This document shows, piece by piece, positions 34,832 to 42,040 of a stretch of 64,000 nt of DNA. The notes under the pieces are model-generated. The model made no database searches and was not told the origin of the DNA. It was given only the letters and a program-made list of their open reading frames with translations. Numbering within the stretch: position 1 is the first letter of the stretch; every line of letters starts with the position of its first letter. Source of the DNA: Bacillota bacterium. Its GTDB lineage: Bacteria; Bacillota; Clostridia; Lachnospirales; Lachnospiraceae. The stretch covers positions 1 through 64,000 of the forward strand of contig JAEWMT010000070.1 in the NCBI GenBank assembly GCA_023393095.1. Reading direction: 5' to 3'. The translations under genes were made by a program, and so were the position numbers.

Positions 34832-35545
34832 TTATAAAGCTTTTCTGCTGTTACTATATCCGGACAAACCTACAATGGCAATGCAGACCAATAAAATCAT
34901 TACGGCTCCCCATATTGCTCTCACCCCGGTTAATATAGTAAGCGCTCCTCCAATTACTGCCCCAATTACAAATGAGATAATAACCAGAATATATCTAACT
35001 GCTCTTGCTTTGGCCTCAGGATCTTTCGCTGCAATTGCTCTGTATAGAGCTTGGGAGAAGGAACGCAAATTACCTGTCATCATTGTTGTTGCATAAGAGG
35101 AGTCAACCAGCTTAGAGAAAGAACAAACTTGAACCGAGGCAATAAATGAAATAGTAACCGTAACCATAATATCGGGAAAATCAGCGGGTACAAACCCTAA
35201 TATGAAAAGTACAACAACCTCAAGCATTAATATCATCTGAACCCAGTCAAGCCCAAACAGACGTGGAGAAAGCTTTTTAATGATTTCAACAAATATTACA
35301 CCCAATATGAAGGCTAAAATGGGTGGTACATACATCAATGCCTTCTTCCAATCTCCTTCGGAGGCATGAATACCAAGCAATACAATATTACCGGTCTGTG
35401 CGTTTGCAAATACTCCATTCCTGCCTATATAAGTATAGGCATCCAGTAATCCACCCACAATTGCAAGAAGGATACCAAAAGGAACTGTTTCATAGATTCT
35501 CATTTGGCAGGATTCTTTCTGTAGTTTATCATAAGCTTCTTTCAT
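34832..35545 (-). CDS. YoaK/DUF1275-family membrane protein
   Basis: AGGAG 10 nt upstream favours 35545 (237 residues). Around six membrane segments are visible, with the family features 'GLLDAYTYIGRNGVFANAQTGNIVLLGI' (taken as 'GGLLDAYTYIGRNGVFANA' and 'QTGNIVLLG') and 'YATTMMTGNLRSFSQALY'. DUF1275 proteins are integral membrane proteins of unknown function. The final codons GCT TTA TAA lie in the target duplication of MITE copy B, which begins at the base after the stop. Confidence 0.88.
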   Translation of the reverse strand: MKEAYDKLQKESCQMRIYETVPFGILLAIVGGLLDAYTYIGRNGVFANAQTGNIVLLGIHASEGDWKKALMYVPPILAFILGVIFVEIIKKLSPRLFGLDWVQMILMLEVVVLFILGFVPADFPDIMVTVTISFIASVQVCSFSKLVDSSYATTMMTGNLRSFSQALYRAIAAKDPEAKARAVRYILVIISFVIGAVIGGALTILTGVRAIWGAVMILLVCIAIVGLSGYSNSRKAL

Positions 35546-35620
35546 TATGCTCATTCTCCTCATTTCATGATGACACTGCTTTGTGCGTTCATAAATTATA
35601 TCAGATTTTTAATCATAGAA

Positions 35621-35718
35621 AAAGAGGAGCTGCCGTAAAATATTCTGATCCGATTTCAGGTAAATAAATACCTAACCTTGAAATCATTTTACAAAATATT
35701 GAGCGCTAGCTCCTCTTT
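35621..35718 (-). terminator. 98-bp nested hairpin behind the nfeD-floA operon
   Basis: AAAGAGGAGCT at 35621-35631 is perfectly complementary to 35708-35718. Inside, GTAAAAT/ATTTTAC, GATTTCA/TGAAATC and GGTA/TACC pairs nest within one another. On the minus strand a T-rich stretch follows. Probably the operon terminator, but more elaborate than needed. Confidence 0.6.
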
Positions 35719-35724
35719 ACTATT

Positions 35725-36063
35725 TTATCTGTATCTTTTTCGCCGTCTACATACCGGTTTTCCCAATATTTCAGTCCAGATTACTGCTTCCTGAAGCTTA
35801 TCTATTGATATGTTTGCATCAGCAGAAGTATCTGTTTTGTAGTCCTGGGTACTTTTTGTTTCTTTAACGGGTTTTATGATACTTTCTTCCGTTTGTTTTG
35901 GCTTACTAAAATTCTCTCTTATATATTTTTCTATATTTAATTGACCCGATAAAGACTTCTGATTCCTTGTATTATCCGTAACCGGCTTTGCTTTATCAGT
36001 ATAAAGCTGGTCTCTATACAGCTTTTTAAGAACGGAAGCCGGATTTTCAGATTCTCTGTTCAT
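35725..36063 (-). CDS. Hypothetical hydrophilic protein, third gene of the nfeD-floA operon
   Basis: A 112-residue protein that I do not recognise. It is strongly polar and probably disordered ('KPKQTEESIIKPVKETKSTQ') with a short hydrophobic C-terminal patch 'LQEAVIWTEILGKPVCRRRKR' ending in a very basic tail. GGGGAG stands 8 nt before the ATG, 36 bp after floA, so it is co-transcribed with nfeD and floA. It may bind membranes or a partner of FloA through the basic end, which is inference only. Confidence 0.65.
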   Translation of the reverse strand: MNRESENPASVLKKLYRDQLYTDKAKPVTDNTRNQKSLSGQLNIEKYIRENFSKPKQTEESIIKPVKETKSTQDYKTDTSADANISIDKLQEAVIWTEILGKPVCRRRKRYR

Positions 36064-36099
36064 AGGCTTACTCCCCAGATATTAGATTTTATGCTTGGG

Positions 36100-37098
36100 T
36101 TAACGTAGATCCTTTTTTTCTCCGTCCATAACTGATTTCTTCGACGTCTCGGATATTTTCTCCCTCATCTTGGTATCGGCTTTAATATTCTGCATATCAT
36201 AATAATCCATAACTCCCAGATTACCCTCTCTAAATGCCTGTGCCATTGCTTTGGGGATTTCTGCCTCTGCTTCAACTACATAAGCGCGCATTTCCTGCTC
36301 CTTGGCTACAGCCATTGCTCTTCGTTCCTCCGCCTTTGCCTGAGCAATATTTTTATCCGCTTCAGCCTGCAGTGTCTGTAACTGCGCTCCGATATTCCTT
36401 CCTACATCAATATCAGCAATATCAATGGAAAGAATCTCAAATGCAGTACCGGAATCCAGACCCTTACTTAGTACCATCTTAGATATATTATCCGGGTTCT
36501 CTAGTACTTCCTTGTGAGAGTGCGAAGAACCGACCGTTGTAACAATACCTTCACCAATTCTTGCAAGTATGGTTGCCTCTCCTGCACCACCAACCAACCG
36601 TTCCAAATTAGCACGCACCGTAACTCTTGCCTTAACTAAAAGCTCAATACCATCCTTTGCAACAGCTGATACATTCGTTGTTTCAATAACTTTAGGATTA
36701 ACACTCATTCTTACTGCATCAAATACATCACGTCCAGCCAGATCGATTGCTGCAGCTTTTTCAAACTCCAGCTCAATTCCAGCTCTTTCTGATGCAATCA
36801 AAGCATTTACCACACTATCCACATTACCACCTGCCAGATAATGAGCCTCCAACTGATTTACACTCAAGCCGATTCCAGCTTTTGTAGCCTTAATCAGTGG
36901 CATAACAATCTTAGATGGAACAACGCGCCTTAAGCGCATACCAATTAGATTAAATACACTAACTCTTACATTGGCCGCTAAGGATGAGATCCATAAGCCC
37001 ACTGGCACAAAACTAAAAAACAGAATTATTCCCAAACAAATAATTCCTATAATAATTATCATTTGAATTGATCCCTGCATATTAATTGATTCTTGCAT
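36100..37098 (-). CDS. floA: Flotillin-like protein FloA
   Basis: A 332-residue FloA (YqfA) homologue that organises functional membrane microdomains in Firmicutes. An N-terminal membrane hairpin (about residues 12-40, 'IIIIGIICLGIILFFSFVPVG') is followed by an SPFH/PHB-like region ('LAGGNVDSVVNALIASERAG', 'EKAAAIDLAGRDVFDAV') and an Ala/Glu-rich helix ('AEADKNIAQAKAEERRAMAVA'). AGAAGG precedes the ATG. It follows nfeD by 49 bp, the conserved arrangement. Confidence 0.95.
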   Translation of the reverse strand: MQESINMQGSIQMIIIIGIICLGIILFFSFVPVGLWISSLAANVRVSVFNLIGMRLRRVVPSKIVMPLIKATKAGIGLSVNQLEAHYLAGGNVDSVVNALIASERAGIELEFEKAAAIDLAGRDVFDAVRMSVNPKVIETTNVSAVAKDGIELLVKARVTVRANLERLVGGAGEATILARIGEGIVTTVGSSHSHKEVLENPDNISKMVLSKGLDSGTAFEILSIDIADIDVGRNIGAQLQTLQAEADKNIAQAKAEERRAMAVAKEQEMRAYVVEAEAEIPKAMAQAFREGNLGVMDYYDMQNIKADTKMREKISETSKKSVMDGEKKDLR

Positions 37099-37147
37099 AT
37101 TGATACCTTCTTTCTATGTAATTTATATTGTTATTTTCCTTAATCTT

Positions 37148-37642
37148 TTATTCCTGTACTTTCACAATCAATTTTGAACCTTCCACTTTATAGACGATAA
37201 TTTTGGTGTCTCTCATAATATAGCTTCCCTCTGTAATGACATCATAATTAATACCATCGATCTTTGCTGTACCGGCCGGACGAAGGTCGGTGAGTGCTAC
37301 TCCCTGTTTTCCAAGCATATAATCCAACTTTCTTGCACTGATATATCCCTTATCCCTGTTCTGCTGTTCTTCCAATATAATAGGAGATTTCAGTTTACCG
37401 GAAGAAAGTAGCCCCAGTATAATTCCGAGCATGATGGTAAGAAGGGCTAATACCACTATTGTTATTAATGTTCCCTCAATAAATGTATCTGATACAAGAA
37501 ATATTGCAATCAGTAGACTTGCCGCACCAAAAAATCCAGGCGCATGCAACCCCGGAGTCACCATTTCAATTCCAATCAATATAAATCCTGCAATAAAAAG
37601 CAGAATTGCCAGTATGAACATCCAATCTATTGTGCCAAGCAT
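37148..37642 (-). CDS. NfeD-like membrane protein
   Basis: A 164-residue protein with three or four membrane segments ('FILAILLFIAGFILIGIEMVTPG', seen as 'LAILLFIAGFILIGIEM', and 'TIVVLALLTIMLGIILGLL') and a C-terminal OB-fold domain ('GKQGVALTDLRPAGTAKIDG', 'VITEGSYIMRDTKIIVYKVEG'). This is the short, protease-less NfeD1b type, partner of FloA. AAAGGAG precedes the ATG. First gene of the three-gene operon. Confidence 0.9.
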   Translation of the reverse strand: MLGTIDWMFILAILLFIAGFILIGIEMVTPGLHAPGFFGAASLLIAIFLVSDTFIEGTLITIVVLALLTIMLGIILGLLSSGKLKSPIILEEQQNRDKGYISARKLDYMLGKQGVALTDLRPAGTAKIDGINYDVITEGSYIMRDTKIIVYKVEGSKLIVKVQE

Positions 37643-38052
37643 ATCCAGACTCCTTTTTATAATTCCTCATGTTATATTCTTACTGCACCTTTGTCTATCT
37701 ATGCATTAAAAATAAGTTAATCATAGTAAATTTCAAACGCTTAATATATAAAAAGTAAAGGCATTGTTTATCAGCATCGGCTGATCATTTAATAAAAAAT
37801 ATTTATTACCATGCCAATATTATAACTTTAAAATATATATTTGTACAGAAATACATTAAAAAATACCATGATACCGATCGCTATAGTTTTATAATTACTG
37901 CCTTCTAAAGCTTCTCATAGTACACGATTTTTTGTTCCTGTGTCATCTCCTCAAGTCCCTGAAATAGCTTCTATAAATTCCCAAATTGACTTATTACATT
38001 CTTGATTGCATCTTCTGGAAAAACATCATCCGCGATCTATACTGATAACGTC

Positions 38053-38088
38053 CCTCAGAGTTTGCCATCCTACGTGAGGTGCTTTTTT
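38053..38088 (+). terminator. Orphan terminator in the gap after nfeD
   Basis: CCTCA at 38053-38057 and TGAGG at 38075-38079, then TGCTTTTTT, on the plus strand, with no plus-strand gene before it. Its CATCCTACGTGAGGTGCTTTTTT resembles the tail of the structured segment at 28540-28560. The rest of 37643-38181 has only stop-broken fragments on the minus strand and no gene that I can support. Confidence 0.4.
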
Positions 38089-38181
38089 CTATATCTTTTA
38101 CATTCCTTAAATAAATTCATACTCAAGTTGTTCTTCCAAACTCTTAACCTTTTTACACACTTGATTAACCTCCTGATTTCA

Positions 38182-38729
38182 TCATTCAATTAGTCCCATA
38201 AACTCTTTAATCAAGTAAATATGTTCAACAAGTTTAACCTTACTTAAATTTTCAACCTTCTCTGGTCCACCTAACCCAAGAATAGGTACATATGCAAAGC
38301 ATTCATCAAATTTTGGCACTCCATATCTTTTTACTACTTGAGGATAGGGTGTCCAATCCAAAGCTTTATTTTTAAATGCCTCTTCCTCCAAATCATCAAA
38401 GAAAAATTCGAATCCTGCTGATATACAACTTGCCTTTCCTTTTCTGAAATTTAATAAGCTTAAGTACCTGTCATCTTCCCAAACAATAATGTCTCCCATC
38501 GAGGTAGTAAATAGTACTACAGCACCTGCATTTCGTTTATATACCTCTTTTAATATAGATTGAAATTCGTCCGGATTAACAATTTTTAGATATCCATTTA
38601 AAATACTACCAAAACCATATTGTTTCCATACTTCTAGTATGCCATCAGGTACTCTTCCTGTGTAGCTTTTAATAATATTCTCTGTGTCTTTTCCTTTTGT
38701 ACAAAATTTTCAAAAAACTTATTAATCAT
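38182..38729 (-). pseudogene. Frameshifted DUF1851/GAD-like immunity protein
   Basis: From an ATG at 38729 (GAGGTG upstream) the frame starts 'MINKFFENFVQKEKT'. After a one-base slip near 38685 it continues as 'ENIIKSYTGRVPDGILEVW', 'NGYLKIVNPDEF' and, from 38499, 'GDIIVWEDDRYLSLLNFRKG' to 'KEFMGLIE'. Together these give about 182 residues of the GAD-like plus DUF1851 type found among immunity proteins of polymorphic toxins (for example Tdi1). Repair with one base restores the frame, so recent decay or a read error are both possible. The intact 105-residue part alone would lack the N-terminal domain. Confidence 0.7.
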
Positions 38730-38787
38730 AACCATCACCTCATATATTTTGAGCAAAGTCCAGTAATTAGCTAGACGTTTTTCGCTT

Positions 38788-39111
38788 TCATCCGACAGTA
38801 TCCAATTCTAATTTTTCACTTAGTTCACCTAATTTTTTTAACTTATTCTGAGCTCTTCCATTTGATATATTTTTTACAAGAATAAATGGTAAATTCTTTG
38901 AACCAGTTAATAATTCTTTCATTGATAAATCCAGACCTAAAACATTTTTTATTTTAATTAAATCTTTTTGTCCATCTAAGGGTTTTGTTAGAACAATATC
39001 TCTCAGCTCTAATAAAGGGTTATCGTCATCTATTCTTCCGTTTATTTGAAAAGTCTTAAGGATGCACTTTTCGATTGAAACATTTGATAAGCTCTCTCTA
39101 TCTGAGATCAC
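38788..39111 (-). CDS. Hypothetical protein in the immunity-gene cluster, possibly truncated
   Basis: A 107-residue product that I do not recognise. It opens at a GTG (39111) with no ribosome site and a stop two codons before it, so the true N-terminus may be lost. Visible segments: 'CILKTFQINGRIDDDNPLLEL', 'KDLIKIKNVLGLDLSMKELL', 'LPFILVKNISNGRAQNKLKKL'. Position among SUKH and DUF1851 immunity genes suggests another immunity protein, by context only. Confidence 0.45.
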   Translation of the reverse strand: MISDRESLSNVSIEKCILKTFQINGRIDDDNPLLELRDIVLTKPLDGQKDLIKIKNVLGLDLSMKELLTGSKNLPFILVKNISNGRAQNKLKKLGELSEKLELDTVG

Positions 39112-39160
39112 AGATTACCCGAAAAGTTTTATATATTATTCCTACTTCACTTAAATTCGT

Positions 39161-39420
39161 TTATTCTTCCTCTTCATATTCATATAGAGAATTAAGGAGT
39201 TCATTAAAAGTATCGCAAACCTTTTTACTGCCGCATTACTATCTATAGAAGCTATCTCATGCTCCCAGAAAACTATTACCGGTTTATCTCCTTTTCTATA
39301 ATCAAAACATAAATAGTTACCAAAAGGATCTCTCGCGAATGGAAAAATTTCAATATTATATCTAGATACCCGGTTCCAAACTGAAAATCCTCCTCCATGA
39401 TAATTATCTAATTTATATTT
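39161..39420 (-). pseudogene. SUKH (SMI1/KNR4) immunity gene remnant
   Basis: The minus strand reads 'LDNYHGGGFSVWNRVSRYNI', 'EIFPFARDPFGNYLCFDYRK' and 'PVIVFWEHEIASIDSNAA', then shifts frame in an A-run (39222-39226) and ends 'FNELLNSLYEYEEEE'. These are the C-terminal strands of a SUKH-family protein. The N-terminal half is missing (stop at 39421-39423). SUKH proteins neutralise nuclease and other toxins in polymorphic toxin systems. Confidence 0.65.
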
Positions 39421-39450
39421 TTATACTTCTTCCTTCCTATTAAGGGTATA

Positions 39451-39903
39451 CTAAAATGATACCTCAAGTGTCCCATTTAACGCCTTATCAACATAGTCTG
39501 AAAAATCGCTTGCCAAATTATACCTGCCACCAAAATCATGATCATGCACAAATATAGTTGGGCTATCGGGCAAATAACCCACTGGGTTACCTGATCCATC
39601 GATGCCTATTACAACTATATCCCCATATTCAGGTATGTCTTTATAAAACTCTTTTCTTATTTCTAATGATATATCAACAAATGACGGAGTTGCTACAAAT
39701 TCAGCCTCACTTAAACCAAGTATAATTGCATTACCAACTCCTCCAGAGCCAAATTCCTTTAAGAACACTTTATATTCATTAAGAAGCTCTACTCCAAGCT
39801 TACCTTCTGCGTTTACTATTTCTTCCTCTGTTGCAGATCTTCCAAAAGCCTCTGGAACTTGATTCCGTAATTCCCTTACTGCTTCAATTTGCTCTTTTCT
39901 CAT
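39451..39903 (-). CDS. SUKH-family (SMI1/KNR4) immunity protein
   Basis: A 150-residue intact SUKH domain: 'ATEEEIVNAEGKLGVELLNEYKVFLKEFGSGGVG' (read as 'AEGKLGVELLNEYKVFLKEFG'), 'YGDIVVIGIDGSGNPVGYLP', and a C-terminal helix 'ASDFSDYVDKALNG'. AAGGAGG precedes the ATG. Its ATGA overlaps the stop of a preceding fragment (39900-40007) that looks like a toxin C-terminus, the usual toxin-immunity coupling. Without the toxin body it is now an orphan, perhaps protecting against neighbours. Confidence 0.85.
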   Translation of the reverse strand: MRKEQIEAVRELRNQVPEAFGRSATEEEIVNAEGKLGVELLNEYKVFLKEFGSGGVGNAIILGLSEAEFVATPSFVDISLEIRKEFYKDIPEYGDIVVIGIDGSGNPVGYLPDSPTIFVHDHDFGGRYNLASDFSDYVDKALNGTLEVSF

Positions 39904-40007
39904 TCTACCAACCTCCTTCCCATAGTTTCTTGAATATATCTAGCCCGCCAATATTCCTCTCCATACATCAAGTTATAAATTTTATTAGAATCTGAACCAA
40001 CTCTACA
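39900..40007 (-). pseudogene. C-terminal remnant of a toxin-like gene, overlapping its immunity gene
   Basis: The frame reads 'VGSDSNKIYNLMYGEEYWR' then 'ARYIQETMGRRLVE' and stops at 39900 with a 4-bp ATGA overlap into the SUKH gene. Upstream stops close all frames, so only about 35 residues survive. A polymorphic toxin C-terminus is inferred from the coupling; the toxin class cannot be named. The remaining gap to 40355 holds only a weak stem (AGGCCTTA/TAAGACCT, 40229-40263). Confidence 0.5.
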
Positions 40008-40355
40008 TTATTTCCTTATGGGTACTGATTTTTATTGCAAGATTAATCATCTTTATAAGGACTTCTATTATTGGTATATCATACGCCTATTTTTAAATAC
40101 AATTTTATCATACTGTTTCTTGTTTGGGAAGTTCTGGTACAAGAAATCTATTTTTTGAATTTGTTTTGTGTTATTTATGCTCTGGGTAGCCTCGGAGTTG
40201 TACTTAACTTAAGTGGGGGCATAATAAAAGGCCTTAACAGAGTATCTATCTCCATTAAGACCTGATTATTATTACTATTAAACAAAAATACTTAAATGAT
40301 AAGCAAAAAGTACTGCAATAAATTTGAACCCTCATAAAGGCACAAGGATATTTTA

Positions 40356-41366
40356 TTATAAATTTGCAAAATACTTAATCGTACGAACCATTTGGCTCGT
40401 ATAACTATTTTCATTATCATACCAGGAAACTACCTTGACCATTGTAGCCCCATCACCTATATTCATACATTTCGTTTGGGTAGCATCGAATAAACTTCCA
40501 TAAGTTATACCAATGATGTCAGATGAAACTATTTCATCTTCAGTGTAGCCAAAAAATGAACTTTCTGCTGCTTTCATTGCTTTATTAATATCATTAACTG
40601 TAAAAGTTCCTTCACAGATTGCAACTAGTTCGGTTAAACTACCAGTAGGAACGGGAACACGCTGTGAGCAGCCATCCATCTTTCCGTTAAGCTCAGGAAT
40701 TACTAAACCAATTGCTTTTGCAGCACCGGTACTACTTGGAACTATGTTTACTGCTGCAGCCCGTGCACGACGTAATTCTCCTTTACGATGTGGACCGTCA
40801 AGGGTCATTTGATCTCCTGTATATCCATGTACAGTAGTCATATAACCCGCTTTGATTTTTGCATATTTATTTAGTGTATCGGCCATAGGTGCCAAGCAAT
40901 TCGTAGTACAAGAAGCAGTAGAAATAATTTTATCATCTGGGCTTAATGTCTTTTCATTAACACCGTAAACTATAGTAGGTAAGTCATTCCCAGCCGGTGC
41001 AGAAATCACAACTTTCTTAGCTCCAGCTTTCAAATGTTTTGAAGCTTTATCCTTTTTAGTGAAGAATCCAGTGCATTCCAGTACAACATCAATATTCAAC
41101 TCACCCCATGGTAACTCTTCAGGATCTGCTTTTGCATATATTCTGATTTCTTTACCATCGACTATAATTGTTTCTTCTGTGTAAGACACCTTTTCAGACA
41201 AAGAATACTTCCCTTGACAAGAATCATACTTTAAAAGATGGGCAAGCATTTTGGGATCAGTAAGATCATTGATAGCAACAATTTCATAATCTACAGTACC
41301 AAACATCTGGCGAAAGGCTAAACGCCCAATACGCCCAAAGCCATTAATAGCTATTCTTATTGACAT
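40356..41366 (-). CDS. gap: Glyceraldehyde-3-phosphate dehydrogenase, type I
   Basis: GGAGG 9 nt upstream selects the ATG at 41366 (336 residues). NAD-dependent glycolytic enzyme: 'RIAINGFGRIGRLAFRQM' Rossmann motif, active-site Cys in 'SASCTTNCLAPMADT', 'TVHGYTGDQMTLDGPH', 'RARAAAVNIVPSSTGAAKA' and 'WYDNENSYTSQMVRTI'. It is monocistronic, not in the usual gap-pgk cluster. It lies behind an HxlR gene, with a palindrome just upstream of its -35 box, suggesting special regulation. Confidence 0.96.
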   Translation of the reverse strand: MSIRIAINGFGRIGRLAFRQMFGTVDYEIVAINDLTDPKMLAHLLKYDSCQGKYSLSEKVSYTEETIIVDGKEIRIYAKADPEELPWGELNIDVVLECTGFFTKKDKASKHLKAGAKKVVISAPAGNDLPTIVYGVNEKTLSPDDKIISTASCTTNCLAPMADTLNKYAKIKAGYMTTVHGYTGDQMTLDGPHRKGELRRARAAAVNIVPSSTGAAKAIGLVIPELNGKMDGCSQRVPVPTGSLTELVAICEGTFTVNDINKAMKAAESSFFGYTEDEIVSSDIIGITYGSLFDATQTKCMNIGDGATMVKVVSWYDNENSYTSQMVRTIKYFANL

Positions 41367-41394
41367 AATATACAACCTCCATTAATTTTTTTAC

Positions 41395-41423
41395 ATTATA
41401 TCAACAAGTATTTTGTATGTAAA
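41395..41423 (-). promoter_or_regulatory. Promoter of gap
   Basis: On the minus strand TTTACA (41423-41418), 17 bp, TATAAT (41400-41395), giving a short leader to the ATG at 41366. Confidence 0.7.
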
Positions 41424-41424
41424 T

Positions 41425-41444
41425 TACACACTTTTTGGTGTGTA
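41425..41444. promoter_or_regulatory. Palindrome upstream of the gap promoter
   Basis: TACACAC-TTTTTG-GTGTGTA, a perfect 7-6-7 inverted repeat one base upstream of the -35 element and 19 bp past the HxlR stop. The position suits an activator or an HxlR-type dimer site. Confidence 0.55.
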
Positions 41445-41462
41445 TCATATCCAATGTATTTA

Positions 41463-41828
41463 TTATTGTTTATAACATATACCTTTTTTATCTAAGATAT
41501 CTGTCATATCATGTGTGACCATATAATCAACACCAACCTCCTGCATAATTTCTATCCCCTTTTGTATCTTGAATCCTTGCTCCGTTAGAAAATATTCCAC
41601 ATGCAAAGGGTAACTAGAAGACTTAATTTTATCGACCATTCCAAATTCAATTAATTCTTTTAACTGCTGTAATAACATTTTTTGATTAATACCTTCAATA
41701 TCATGTTCTAATTTTGATAGTGATGTATTACCATGCCTTAACTGCCAAATAATTATTGTTTTCCATTTACCTTTTATAATATCATGAACAATTTCCAAAG
41801 GGCAGGTATAATTATTTCTAATTTGCAT
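41463..41828 (-). CDS. HxlR-family regulator with N-terminal cysteine
   Basis: A 121-residue winged-helix protein starting 'MQIRNNYTCPLEIVHDIIKG' with 'KWKTIIIWQLRHGNTSLSKLE', 'INQKMLLQQLKELIEFGMV' and wing 'YPLHVEYFLTEQG'. Cys9 is at the position of the redox- or electrophile-sensing Cys of YodB and HypR. The ATG at 41828 is my choice; a GTG at 41837 is possible, and neither has a good ribosome site. It probably acts on gap just downstream, whose product is itself thiol-sensitive. Confidence 0.85.
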   Translation of the reverse strand: MQIRNNYTCPLEIVHDIIKGKWKTIIIWQLRHGNTSLSKLEHDIEGINQKMLLQQLKELIEFGMVDKIKSSSYPLHVEYFLTEQGFKIQKGIEIMQEVGVDYMVTHDMTDILDKKGICYKQ

Positions 41829-42040
41829 CTGTATCACTTATATAATGCACTCATAGGAGAATTCATTATATATTTTCCTTTCTATATGCTATCCTTTGGG
41901 CTCTTATCTAATATTAAATAAGAAAATAGCACCAAACTTGGGTATAATATTAACCGCATCAATAGCATACAAAAGTAAGGTGCTTATTTTTAAGATAATC
42001 CAAAATGTAACATTTGAAAACCCCTAAAATTAATTAATAG

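Noticed and set aside
37900..37990. Minus-strand fragment reading 'FQGLEEMTQEQKIVYYEKL'
   Set aside because: It is stop-bounded and under 25 residues; it could be a gene relic but I cannot assign it.
40071..40265. Plus-strand 64-residue hydrophobic ORF after the toxin remnant
   Set aside because: No ribosome site and a composition expected of AT-rich non-coding DNA.
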